The notes under the pieces are model-generated. The model was given only the letters and a program-made list of their open reading frames with translations. It was not told where the DNA came from and searched no databases. The position numbers were made by a program, and so were the translations under genes. DNA of 64,000 bases from an uncultured Flavobacterium sp. (GTDB lineage Bacteria; Bacteroidota; Bacteroidia; Flavobacteriales; Flavobacteriaceae): positions 1 to 64,000 of the forward strand of contig CALJVL010000018.1 in the NCBI GenBank assembly GCA_937773775.1. The letters run 5' to 3'. This document shows positions 20,995 to 29,653 of the stretch, in pieces. Numbering within the stretch: position 1 is the stretch's first letter; the number at the start of each line of letters is the position of its first letter.

Positions 20995-21025
20995 TTGAGT
21001 AGCGAATGTTTTTTTTGTATTTTTA
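20995..21025 (+). promoter_or_regulatory. Candidate Bacteroidota promoter for the cNMP/CBS/DUF294 gene
   Basis: TTG at 20995-20997 and TATTTTTA at 21018-21025 (consensus TAnnTTTG, one mismatch), spaced by 20 bases. The start codon is 18 bases further on. Confidence 0.45.
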
Positions 21026-21043
21026 GATATTAATATATTAATT

Positions 21044-22963
21044 ATGAAAAATTCAATAGCGGAACGAATTGCGGACTTTCTTCAAAAGCATCCTCCGTTT
21101 TGTAATCTTAGCTTGCTCGATTTGGTGGCTATTTCCAAAGAATCTCAAGTGCTTTATTTGGAAAAAAAGGAAGTTCTTTTTAACGTAAATGACGAGCCTC
21201 ATCCTTTTTTTTATGTTGTCAAGGAAGGAGCGGTAGCGCTATCGGTTGTTTATGATGGGGAACAGCTTCTTATTGATGAATGTGATGAGGGCGATATTTT
21301 AGGCTTGCGTCCTTTTTTTGCCAAGGATGCCTACTTGATGACTGCAGAGGCCAGCGAAGAAAGCCTGCTCTATGCCATTCCAATAGGTATTTTTAAGCCG
21401 TATATTTTTGAAAATGTAGAGGTTTCTAGTTTTTTGTTGGAAAGTTTCGCTTCTAATACCCGCAACCCACACGATAAGGAAAATAAGGGGAAGCTGATTT
21501 CTGAAAGTGTAATCTACAATGAGCGAGAAGATGCGATTCAATATTTTAAGCCCATTTCTTATACTGCAGAACCTATCACGGCCAATAGATCTGATTCTGT
21601 CAAGTCAATAGCGGAAACAATGACGCAACATAAGATAGGAAGTGTCATTATTCAGGAAAACCGGCTCCCCATTGGTATTATCACCGATAAAGATCTACGT
21701 TCCAAAATAGCCACTGGTTTGTTCAGTATACAAGCAACAGCAGAAGAGATTATGTCGGTACCTGTCGTTACTGTCCCATCAAACGGATCAGTTGCCGAAA
21801 CCCAGTTGATGATGCTTCAGCACGATGTAGGTCATTTATGTGTAACTTTTGACGGCACTAGGGAATCAGAAATTATAGGGATCATCTCTGAGCATGATGT
21901 CGTTGTCGCTCAGGCAAATAATCCGGGAGTATTAGTAAAACAGATCAAACGTGCCGAAAGTGCGGAAGAGCTTAAAGCGGTCAGGCTAAACCTGAGTAAG
22001 TTAATTCAAAATGCATTAAGTGAAAATATTCCAATAGCACATCTCTGCCGGATTGTTGGGGAAATTAATAGGGCTATCACAAGTCGGGCCATTGAATTGT
22101 CCATAAATAAAATCGGGGAAGAGCCTGCTGTTGCTTTTGCATGGTTGAACATAGGTAGTCAAGGTCGAAAAGAACAGTTATTGCTTACGGACCAGGATAA
22201 TGCTTTGGTTTTTGCGGATGTAGCGGAAGAAAGGTACAGTGATGTTAAAAAGTATTTTATTGAATTGGCGGATAAGGTTACTAGTATATTAAATATAGTA
22301 GGATATGAGTTTTGCCCAGCAGATATGATGGCCAGTAATCCATTATGGTGCAAATCCTTAAAGGAGTGGAACGCACAATATAATACTTGGATTCATAGTC
22401 CCGCTGAAAAAGGAATTCTTATGTGTTCCATTTTTTTTGATTATGACTTTGTTTATGGCGATAAAGAGTTGGTTGATTCAATTACAGCTAATATTTTAAA
22501 AAACGTAGACAAAAACCAAATTTTCTTTGCTTATTTAGGAAGAGATGCCTTAAAAAACTTTGCTCCACTAGGGTTCTTTAGGCAGTTTTTGGTAGAAAAA
22601 GACGGTGAGCATAAAGACACTTTTGATGTTAAAAGTAGGGGGTTGATGCCTTTGATTGATGCGGCTAGATTATTGTCCTTAAATCAAAAAATTACAGGGG
22701 TGAACAATACACTTGCAAGGTTTAAGGAATTGGCAGCTTTAGAACCTCAAAATGCGGCAACCTATGAAGCCTGTTCTGAAGCATTTTCTATTTTGCTGAA
22801 ATTTAGAACACAAGAAGGTTTTGCAAGTGATGGGGGGGGAAGGTATTTAGACTTAAATAAATTGACGAAATTAGATAAAGTAAAGCTTAAAAATGCATTC
22901 CATCCGATAAGTGATGTTCAAGAGATTCTTAAAACACGGTTTCAACTTACTTATTTTACTTAG
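21044..22963 (+). CDS. cNMP-binding/CBS-pair/DUF294 nucleotidyltransferase-like protein
   Basis: 639 residues. Domains in order: cyclic-nucleotide-binding-like domain (about 15-135, FYVVKEGAVALSV, GDILGLRPFF); two CBS motifs (about 175-290, IGIITDKDLRSKIA and IGIISEHDVV); a DUF294 nucleotidyltransferase-like domain (from about 300) with GSQGRKEQLLLTDQDNALVF at 371-390; and the DUF294 C-terminal helical domain (about 475-630). The protein directly abuts the DnaQ-like exonuclease gene. This pair commonly lies beside actP/DUF4212/acs clusters in Proteobacteria, so a role in controlling acetate use is likely, though its biochemistry is unknown. Confidence 0.92.
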   Translation: MKNSIAERIADFLQKHPPFCNLSLLDLVAISKESQVLYLEKKEVLFNVNDEPHPFFYVVKEGAVALSVVYDGEQLLIDECDEGDILGLRPFFAKDAYLMTAEASEESLLYAIPIGIFKPYIFENVEVSSFLLESFASNTRNPHDKENKGKLISESVIYNEREDAIQYFKPISYTAEPITANRSDSVKSIAETMTQHKIGSVIIQENRLPIGIITDKDLRSKIATGLFSIQATAEEIMSVPVVTVPSNGSVAETQLMMLQHDVGHLCVTFDGTRESEIIGIISEHDVVVAQANNPGVLVKQIKRAESAEELKAVRLNLSKLIQNALSENIPIAHLCRIVGEINRAITSRAIELSINKIGEEPAVAFAWLNIGSQGRKEQLLLTDQDNALVFADVAEERYSDVKKYFIELADKVTSILNIVGYEFCPADMMASNPLWCKSLKEWNAQYNTWIHSPAEKGILMCSIFFDYDFVYGDKELVDSITANILKNVDKNQIFFAYLGRDALKNFAPLGFFRQFLVEKDGEHKDTFDVKSRGLMPLIDAARLLSLNQKITGVNNTLARFKELAALEPQNAATYEACSEAFSILLKFRTQEGFASDGGGRYLDLNKLTKLDKVKLKNAFHPISDVQEILKTRFQLTYFT

Positions 22964-23572
22964 ATGATGTTATTTAATTGGTTTAAAAAAGACAAGAAGA
23001 GCTACCCCGAATTTTGGCAAAACTATGTGGCTTGTTTTGATGCGAAAGCAGATAAGAAGGTAGTGAAAAGATTTGTGGTCTTTGATACTGAGACAACTGG
23101 TTTGGATGTTCGAAGCGATGTTATCTTATCGATTGGTGCCATTGCGATTTATGATAACTCGATAGTTGTGAATGATTCTTTGGAGCTTTTTGTAGAGCAA
23201 AATGTATTTAAAACAGAATCGGTGCCCATTCATGGCATATTGAAAGAAGGTAAAGAGGAAAAACTAGGCGAGACTGAGGCGGTAATTCAGTTCCTTGATT
23301 TTATTAAAGACTCGACCTTAGTGGGACACCACGTGCATTTTGATGTAAAGATGGTCAATGCATCTTTGAAGCGAATGGGCTTGGGGAAACTAAAAAATCG
23401 TAGTATAGATACTGATTTAATGTATCGAAAATTTAAAGGCTTACAAGAAGATCAGCACGTTAGTTTAGACGAATTATGTCAGATTTTTAAAATCCCAAAA
23501 AGTGACCGGCATACCGCTGCGGGTGATACATTTATTACGGCTTTGGTTTTTTTGCGACTTAAAAATAAGTAA
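22964..23572 (+). CDS. DnaQ-like 3'-5' exonuclease domain protein
   Basis: 202 residues. Exo motifs: FDTETTGLD (Exo I, Asp and Glu), GHHVHFDVKMVN (Exo II) and DRHTAAGDTFITALVF (Exo III with catalytic His and Asp). Starts with ATGATG immediately after the TAG of the DUF294 gene, with no gap, so translation is coupled. Its conserved pairing with the cNMP/CBS/DUF294 gene beside acetate transport genes suggests nucleotide or RNA processing linked to that pathway rather than replication proofreading. That is an inference. The gene's probable terminator now lies beyond the IS30 insertion. Confidence 0.9.
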   Translation: MMLFNWFKKDKKSYPEFWQNYVACFDAKADKKVVKRFVVFDTETTGLDVRSDVILSIGAIAIYDNSIVVNDSLELFVEQNVFKTESVPIHGILKEGKEEKLGETEAVIQFLDFIKDSTLVGHHVHFDVKMVNASLKRMGLGKLKNRSIDTDLMYRKFKGLQEDQHVSLDELCQIFKIPKSDRHTAAGDTFITALVFLRLKNK

Positions 23573-23660
23573 GGGCGGTAGTGATGTCTGCAAAGGGAAG
23601 GTTCTAATCTATGGCTGTTTTTAATAAATCTCAAATACGGTTTCTTTTTACTCGCTGAAT

Positions 23661-24623
23661 TCAAGTTACAAATGCAACTTTTTGGTTAAACATATAATTT
23701 GGTGTTTCAAAATTAAATCTTTTTCTCGGACGATTATTTAATTTTTCTTGTATTTCTATAATTCTTTCGACGGTTATTTCTTCAAAAGAGGTCGATTTGG
23801 GTATATACTGCCTTATAAGTCCATTTAGATTTTCATTTGCTCCACGTTCCCAAGGACTGTAAGGATTTGCAAAATAGAAGTCAACTTCTAATACTGTAGC
23901 GATTTCTTGATGCATTGCAAACTCTTTTCCATTGTCGGATGTTATTGTAAACAAATAGGGCTTCCAGTTCTCTAATAATTCAATTGCCGCTTGTCTAACC
24001 AATTCACTTTCTTTAGCTTTTATTTTTTTCATCCTCAGTATTCCAGTGGCTCTATCGTTTATGGTCACAATGGCACCTTTGTGATTCTTACCGATTATAG
24101 TATCGATCTCCAAGTCTCCAAAACGTTGCTTTAAATCGACAATTTTAGGTCGATCTTCAATCAATCTTCTGTTACTCAAGACACCTCTGGAGTCTTTTTT
24201 ACTTCCTCTTTTTCTCTACCTTTTACCAGTTGTTCGTAGACTTAAATACAAATTCCCCTTTTCTTTTTTATCTTTCCAAATATGTTGATAAATAGACTCT
24301 GTGGACACACATGACAATCCGTTTTTTGAGCAAACGCCTACTATTTGTTCTGGACTTAACTCTTGATGGAGGTATTCTTTAATCCGCTCTTTAATTTCAA
24401 GAGTTAAGTCATTTCTTTTGGTTTTGCTTTTTTGTCGTTTTTCATATTTTCGCTGAGCTAAATCAAAATCATATTTACCACTGCGTAAATCACAATTACG
24501 TTGAAGCTCTCGTGTTAAAACGGACTTGTCTTTTTTAATAACTATTGCTATTTCGCTTTTGCTGAAATTCTGCTCTAATAATACACTAATAGTATACCTT
24601 TGTTCACTGGTTAAATGGCTCAT
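23661..24623 (-). pseudogene. IS30-family transposase interrupted by an in-frame TAG
   Basis: 321 codons in one frame (24623 to 23661). The N-terminal part has the IS30 HTH (HLTSEQRYTISVLLEQ, KSEIAIVIKKDKSVLTREL) and ELSPEQIVG. After GKR a TAG at 24216-24218 (minus strand) interrupts an otherwise continuous frame. The rest carries the DDE domain: DLEIDTIIG, FTITSDNGKEFA and NPYSPWERGANENLNGLIRQY. Restart at the TTG at 24179 would give only the catalytic half. The frame is intact apart from one point nonsense, so the copy is probably recent but inactive. Confidence 0.88.
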
Positions 24624-24640
24624 TATTTACAACTTTGGTC
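23661..24640 (-). mobile_element. IS30-family insertion sequence (approximate ends)
   Basis: An IS30-type transposase frame bounded by an imperfect inverted repeat: AAGTTACAAAT near 23663 and ATTTACAACTT at 24625-24635 (9 of 11 paired). Exact ends and target duplication were not resolved. It lies between the exonuclease gene and a hairpin that was probably that gene's terminator. Confidence 0.75.
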
Positions 24641-24674
24641 AGGAGTAAATAAAGACAATTTATTCCATTCGAAG

Positions 24675-24700
24675 GAGAGGACTTTAATGTCCTTTCTTTT
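24675..24700 (+). terminator. Hairpin terminator, probably of the exonuclease gene before IS30 inserted
   Basis: Eight-base stem GAGAGGAC / GTCCTTTC (one G-T pair) around TTTAAT, followed by TTTT. It lies just outside the right end of IS30 and on the strand of the upstream exonuclease gene. Confidence 0.6.
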
Positions 24701-24781
24701 GAAAAAATTATCCAATCCCTTTTCCCGAGAGTTGCATTAACTAATTGAATCTAGCTCAGTAAAGTTTCGGGTTTTTTAAAT

Positions 24782-25657
24782 TCAGAACTTTCTTAGCTTA
24801 ATGTAAGTTGAAGGTGACTTGCCTTTGATTAATTTAAATTGTCTATTAAAGTTTGACATATTATTAAAGCCGCTCGAATAAGCAATGTCGGAGATGTTTT
24901 TATTTTTATCTTCAATTAACATTTTGCAAGCGTGACCAATTCTAATTTCGTTTAAAAACTCAAAATATGTTTTATTTGTTATTTTTTTAAAATAACGGCA
25001 AAAGGCAGCTTTATTCATATTGATTGATGCGGCGACATTTGCAAGACAGATGGAAGAATCATTGAAATTATTAATGGAATTTTCATATACTTTATCTAAA
25101 CGCCCTTTAGGGAGGTTTATAGAACTCATATATCCTGGATTAGCAATAAACTCAAAGTCCTCGTCACTTTCTATAATGTTTAACAACTCAAAGAAGTGAG
25201 TCATTCTATTGAAGCTAGTGTCTTGAGCTATTTTCTGCATGATTTTTAATATGGCCTCGTTTTTTTTGGTATTTTTAAAAACCATTCCTCTTTGCCAGTC
25301 ATTAAATAATTTTTTTAATGGTCGAAATTCAGGTATGTAGTCTACAATTTTACTGATCATTTCTATGGAAAAATGAATTACATAAGCTTCTTCTGCGCTT
25401 TCTTCAATGGCGTGTTTCTGGCTTACTTTAGGGACTAGCATGTGTGGTAGATTAGCACAAAACAGCATTAGATACCCTTCCTCATAAGAAAGTATTTTGT
25501 CTCCTACATAAGCGGTGCCAGAATGTTTCACAATGTAAAGAACTTCATATTCGGCGTGGTGATGCCACAAACTATATACTTGAGGGTATATTTTAGAATT
25601 AATAACAAATGATTCTTGATTAGAAAGACTTTTTTTATTTAGTAAAACAGATTTCAT
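24782..25657 (-). CDS. AraC-family transcriptional regulator
   Basis: 291 residues. The N-terminal part is a cupin-like sensor domain (HHHAEYEVLYIVKHSGTAYVGD, LMLFCANLPHML). The C-terminal 95 residues carry two HTH motifs: ICLANVAASINMNKAAFCRYFKK and ISDIAYSSGFNNMSNFNRQFK, ending GKSPSTYIKLRKF. It is transcribed away from ppdK, about 620 bases apart. The fold is that of sugar-responsive AraC regulators of Bacteroidota. Control of ppdK is possible but not shown. Neighbouring IS30 and a 26-base direct repeat suggest this segment has been rearranged. Confidence 0.93.
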   Translation of the reverse strand: MKSVLLNKKSLSNQESFVINSKIYPQVYSLWHHHAEYEVLYIVKHSGTAYVGDKILSYEEGYLMLFCANLPHMLVPKVSQKHAIEESAEEAYVIHFSIEMISKIVDYIPEFRPLKKLFNDWQRGMVFKNTKKNEAILKIMQKIAQDTSFNRMTHFFELLNIIESDEDFEFIANPGYMSSINLPKGRLDKVYENSINNFNDSSICLANVAASINMNKAAFCRYFKKITNKTYFEFLNEIRIGHACKMLIEDKNKNISDIAYSSGFNNMSNFNRQFKLIKGKSPSTYIKLRKF

Positions 25658-25692
25658 AATAAATTCATTTTGGTATTAAAACAAAATTTTTG

Positions 25693-25700
25693 CAAATTTA
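25693..25700 (-). promoter_or_regulatory. Candidate -7 element of the AraC gene
   Basis: TAAATTTG on the minus strand matches TAnnTTTG exactly and lies about 36 bases before the start codon. No clear TTG upstream element at the usual distance. Confidence 0.45.
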
Positions 25701-25721
25701 ATACTACAATGTGCAAATAAT
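25696..25721. repeat. 26-base direct repeat, copy 1
   Basis: Matches 29139-29164 at 23 of 26 positions, all three differences being C/T. The last 14 bases (AATGTGCAAATAAT) are identical. Copy 1 lies in the AraC promoter and copy 2 lies beyond the end of ppdK, so the pair brackets the ppdK segment. Confidence 0.7.
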
Positions 25722-26279
25722 TTTCTTTTCTAAACCTTTAATTACTAATAAATTTGAGAAATATTTAGTGCGAATACGATTTCGAATTTATTAATACCCA
25801 TTTTTTTAACTTAAACAGAATAAATATAACAATAAAAATCAGGTTAACTAAATATAATTAAGTTCTGAACATATGATTGTAGAGATTCTGGCAAAAACAT
25901 TACGAACATATTCTTGTTAAGAAATGTTGGTTCCGAAGATAGTTAACCTGTCATACAGAAATAGTGAATATGAAGTGATATTTCCTATGGGAGTATAAAT
26001 AAAAAGTGTTGTAATTGTATTTTGAGGAACTGTAAAAGCAGGTTTTTTATAAAAAACCTAATTTGTATAAATAGATGCTTCTAAATTTTAGTTTTCTAAC
26101 CCATTGTAACAATTTCTTATGCGTTCATTAGTTAGTTTTCTAACAGATAAAAAAAGTAATAGTAACCAATAAATGTTTTTATAATGAGTATGTCAATTCA
26201 GGCCGTTCTGGCTTTCTTTTCCGTTTTTCTGCCTTGTATGGTGCTTGTTAGGTTCAAATTAAATAATTTAAAATAATTT
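25722..26279. other. Long intergenic region between AraC gene and ppdK
   Basis: No convincing gene. It holds a 20-base perfect palindrome at 26040-26059 (AGGTTTTTTAT plus its mirror), which could act as a weak terminator, and two TTAG-N4-CTAA elements described separately. A 30-codon frame begins at 26184 and ends shortly before ppdK, but nothing supports it as a real peptide. Confidence 0.6.
26088..26144. promoter_or_regulatory. Two copies of a TTAG-N4-CTAA palindrome upstream of ppdK
   Basis: TTAGTTTTCTAAC occurs at 26088-26100 and again at 26132-26144. Each holds the inverted repeat TTAG/CTAA (GTTAG/CTAAC in the second). The spacing is 44 bases, about four helical turns. They lie 136-192 bases before the ppdK start, suggesting a dimeric regulator bound at two sites on one DNA face. 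The regulator is unknown. Confidence 0.4.
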
Positions 26280-29000
26280 ATGATACTAGAAGAGACTAAA
26301 ACAAGAGTTTTTAAATTTGGAGATAAATCTGCTGATGGGAATAGCTCGATGCAAAACCTTCTTGGAGGTAAAGGTGCAAACTTGGCAGAAATGAGTTTAA
26401 TTGGAATAGCGGTTCCTCCTGGGTTTACCATTACAACTGATACTTGTATAGAATACAACAACTTAGGCAGAAACAAGGTTATTACATTATTGAAAGAAGA
26501 GGTAGAGGCTTCTGTCGCTGAAGTTGAATGCAGTATGGGAACTAGATTTGGTAGCAATGAAAACCCTTGCTTACTGTCAGTTCGGTCTGGAGCAAGAGTA
26601 TCAATGCCAGGAATGATGGATACGGTTCTCAATTTAGGAATGAACGATAGTTCTGTTGAAGGTTTGATTGTCAAAACTGGAAACGCAAGATTTGCTTGGG
26701 ATTCTTATAGACGTTTCGTTCAGATGTTTGGGGGTGTGGTTTTAGGTGTTGGCGCTAAATCAAAACAGGACCAAGACCCTTTCGAAGAAATAATTGAAAA
26801 ATCAAAAAAAAATAAGGGGGTTGAATTAGACACAGAACTTGCCGTAGAAGATTTAAAAAAGATGGTTTCTGATTTTAAAACTTTATGTCAGGTTCAAACT
26901 GGCGAGAAATTTCCCGAAGACCCTTGGGATCAGCTGTGGGCAAGTATTACTGCCGTATTTGACAGTTGGATGAATCCTAGGGCAATTTACTATGGAAGGA
27001 TGAATCAAATTTCTGATGAATGGGGGACCGCAGTAAATGTGCAGGCCATGGTTTATGGAAATATGGGTGCTAATTCTGGTACTGGTGTGGCATTTAGTAG
27101 AGATGCCGCGACGGGTGAAAATGCTTTAAATGGTGAGTATTTGATTAATGCTCAGGGTGAAGATGTCGTCTCTGGTGTGAGGACTCCACAACAAATTACT
27201 TTAGTAGGGTCCCGAAAATGGGCAGATGCCAGTGGTATTTCGGAAGAAGACAGAAAGAGGCGCTACCCTTCATTGGAAGAATTAATGCCTTCTGCTTATG
27301 ACGAATTGAATCAGACGCAGGATATTCTTGAAAAGCATTATAATGACATGCAAGATATGGAGTTTACAATTCAAGAAGGGAAATTTTGGATGTTGCAAAC
27401 TCGAAATGGAAACCGAACTGCGGCAGCTATGATAAGAATTGCTATAGACTTATTAGCTGCAGGAAGAATAGACGAAAAGAGGGCATTATTAATGCAAGAG
27501 CCTTCAAAGTTAGAAGAACTTTTGCACCCTGTTTTTGATGTTTCAGCAATCAAAAACGCTAAAGTACTAACCAAAGGTTTAGCGGCATCGCCGGGCGCAG
27601 CGTCTGGTCAGATAGTTTTCTTTGCTGATGAAGCAAATAAATATCCTAATTCAATCCTTGTACGAATAGAAACTTCGCCTGAAGATTTAGAAGGGATGAA
27701 TGTCGCTAAAGGTATTTTAACGGCTCGTGGAGGTATAACTTCTCATGCAGCAGTAGTGGCTCGAGGAATGGGAAAATGTTGTGTTTCTGGAGCAGGCGCC
27801 ATAAACATCAATTATAAAAGCAGAATATTGACTATTGATGGAAACGAGTACCTGGAAGGGGAGTGGATTTCTTTAAATGGGTCAACTGGCGAGGTGTATA
27901 AAGGTAAGATAAAAACTAAAGATGCAGAGCTAAGTGGAGACTTTGAAACTTTGATGATTCTAGCTAACAAGCATAAAAAACTCGGTATTAGAACAAATGC
28001 TGAAACCGAGAGAGAATGTAAAGTAGCTCTGAAATTTGGGGCTGAAGGTATTGGACTTTGTCGCACTGAACACATGTTTCTAGAGGGAGATAGGTTAACG
28101 GGCATTCGTGAGATGATCTTGGCTGATGATGAAGCTGGAAGACGAAAAGCATTGGATAAAGTATTGCCTATGCACCGTCAGGATTTTAAAGATGTATTTC
28201 GTGCCATGGCGGGTCTACCCGTGACAGTGCGTTTACTGGACCCTCCGTTACATGAATTTATACCCCATGAGGAACAGAATCAAAGGGAAATGGCAGATGA
28301 AATGGGTGTTTCTGTTGCTGTTATTAAACAAAAAGTGGAAGATTTAAAGGAGTTTAACCCCATGCTAGGGCATCGAGGCTGTAGATTGGGAATTACGTAT
28401 CCTGAAATTACTGAAATGCAAGCTAGAGCTATTGCTGAAGCAGTATTGGAATTAAAAGAGGAGGGAATTGATACATTTCCTGAAATCATGATCCCTTTAA
28501 TTGGCACAGTAAAGGAATTTGTATTACAGAAAGAGCTGGTAAGTAGTGTAATTGATCAAGTTCTGAAAGAAAAAGAAACCAAAATGGAATTTTTAATTGG
28601 GACAATGATTGAAATTCCTAGAGCTTGTCTAACGGCTAATGAAATTGGAGAGGTGGCAGACTTCTTTTCTTTTGGAACCAATGACCTTACCCAGATGGGC
28701 TTTGGGTACTCTCGGGATGACGCGGGTAAGTTCTTGCCTACATACATTGAAAAAGGTATCTTAAAAACAGACCCCTTTCAAGTATTAGACCAGGAAGGTA
28801 TTGGACAATTGATCGAAATAGGAACTACAAAAGGACGTTCAGTAAATTCAAATCTAAAAATAGGGATTTGTGGAGAACATGGAGGAGATCCAAGCTCTGT
28901 GGAGTTTTGTCATAGAACTGGCATAACCTATGTCAGCTGTTCTCCCTTTAGGGTACCGATTGCGCGTTTAGCTGCTGCGCAAGCCGCACTTAAATCATAG
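26280..29000 (+). CDS. ppdK: Pyruvate, phosphate dikinase
   Basis: 906 residues, normal for PPDK (about 880-910). N-terminal ATP-grasp domain (LLGGKGANLAEMSLIGIAVPPGF; SVRSGARVSMPGMMDTVLNLG). Phosphohistidine domain with GGITSHAAVVARGMG, His489 being the carrier. PEP/pyruvate domain with LCRTEHMF, RLLDPPLHEFIPH, EIMIPLIG and GICGEHGGDP (Cys864). It interconverts pyruvate + ATP + Pi and PEP + AMP + PPi. With acs and acetate uptake nearby it could support gluconeogenesis from C2/C3 acids, which is an inference. A promoter region with paired palindromes lies upstream. No frameshift. Confidence 0.97.
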   Translation: MILEETKTRVFKFGDKSADGNSSMQNLLGGKGANLAEMSLIGIAVPPGFTITTDTCIEYNNLGRNKVITLLKEEVEASVAEVECSMGTRFGSNENPCLLSVRSGARVSMPGMMDTVLNLGMNDSSVEGLIVKTGNARFAWDSYRRFVQMFGGVVLGVGAKSKQDQDPFEEIIEKSKKNKGVELDTELAVEDLKKMVSDFKTLCQVQTGEKFPEDPWDQLWASITAVFDSWMNPRAIYYGRMNQISDEWGTAVNVQAMVYGNMGANSGTGVAFSRDAATGENALNGEYLINAQGEDVVSGVRTPQQITLVGSRKWADASGISEEDRKRRYPSLEELMPSAYDELNQTQDILEKHYNDMQDMEFTIQEGKFWMLQTRNGNRTAAAMIRIAIDLLAAGRIDEKRALLMQEPSKLEELLHPVFDVSAIKNAKVLTKGLAASPGAASGQIVFFADEANKYPNSILVRIETSPEDLEGMNVAKGILTARGGITSHAAVVARGMGKCCVSGAGAININYKSRILTIDGNEYLEGEWISLNGSTGEVYKGKIKTKDAELSGDFETLMILANKHKKLGIRTNAETERECKVALKFGAEGIGLCRTEHMFLEGDRLTGIREMILADDEAGRRKALDKVLPMHRQDFKDVFRAMAGLPVTVRLLDPPLHEFIPHEEQNQREMADEMGVSVAVIKQKVEDLKEFNPMLGHRGCRLGITYPEITEMQARAIAEAVLELKEEGIDTFPEIMIPLIGTVKEFVLQKELVSSVIDQVLKEKETKMEFLIGTMIEIPRACLTANEIGEVADFFSFGTNDLTQMGFGYSRDDAGKFLPTYIEKGILKTDPFQVLDQEGIGQLIEIGTTKGRSVNSNLKIGICGEHGGDPSSVEFCHRTGITYVSCSPFRVPIARLAAAQAALKS

Positions 29001-29138
29001 GATATCCTCTGTAGGATTGCTTTAAACTTGATTTATCGCATAGTTTAGATTGGAAAAATAGATTATTTGTGTATCGTGATGTACTGAAGCAGATTCAAAA
29101 ACGAACTGGTAAATTAACAGGTAATTAATACATTGTAG

Positions 29139-29164
29139 ATTCAATATTATAATGTGCAAATAAT
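29139..29164. repeat. 26-base direct repeat, copy 2
   Basis: Partner of 25696-25721 (23 of 26 identical). Lies 139 bases beyond the ppdK stop, before the first IS3 element. The surrounding sequence, 29001-29284, shows no gene. Confidence 0.7.
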
Positions 29165-29341
29165 CCACTTTTTTATGTTAGTAATGCCAAAGAAAAGGCG
29201 AATAGAACTTTGTTGAAAAAGAATAGGGTAAAAACGCTATTGATCATGGCGTCTATTATTTATATTGACTAAGTAGGTATATAGTTTAGCCCCTTAATAG
29301 TTCGGAGTGATATTTTAAATTTCAAATAATACCTTTGAGAT

Positions 29342-29653
29342 ATGAAATACAAGAAATGGAGTTTAGAAGAAAAGCTAGAAATTCTATCTTTTTCAGAAGA
29401 ATTGGGAGTCGTTGAAACCTGCCGAAAATACAGTGTTAGTACAAGCACTTGATATAGCTGGAAGAAGAAACACGACAGCCAAGGAGAAGCTGGTTTAAAA
29501 GTGACTTATGACAGTCGTAGTAAAGAGCTAAAGCAAGCTGAGCAAGAAAATAGAATACTACGTAAGTTATTAGCTAACAAAGAAATTGAATTAGAAATCG
29601 GACGCGAACTTTTAAAAAAAAAGTTTGGGACATCCGATCCAATAAAGATCTAG
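29342..29653 (+). pseudogene. IS3 orfA (copy A), HTH protein with nonsense codon
   Basis: 103 codons beginning MKYKKWSLEEKLEILSF, an IS3-type HTH, then CRKYSVSTST and a TGA at 29450-29452. Translation continues YSWKKKHDSQGEAGL in frame, with a leucine-zipper-like tail (LKQAEQENRILRKLLANKEIELE). The TGA replaces what is normally tryptophan in IS3 orfA (x-YxW context). The nine-A run near the end is a probable -1 frameshift site for an OrfAB fusion. Confidence 0.85.

Noticed and set aside
26184..26276. 30-codon frame just before ppdK as a leader peptide
   Set aside because: No repeated codons, terminator-antiterminator pair or homology suggests a leader function.
26198..26674. 158-codon minus-strand frame over the ppdK start
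   Set aside because: Antisense shadow of ppdK with no domain features.
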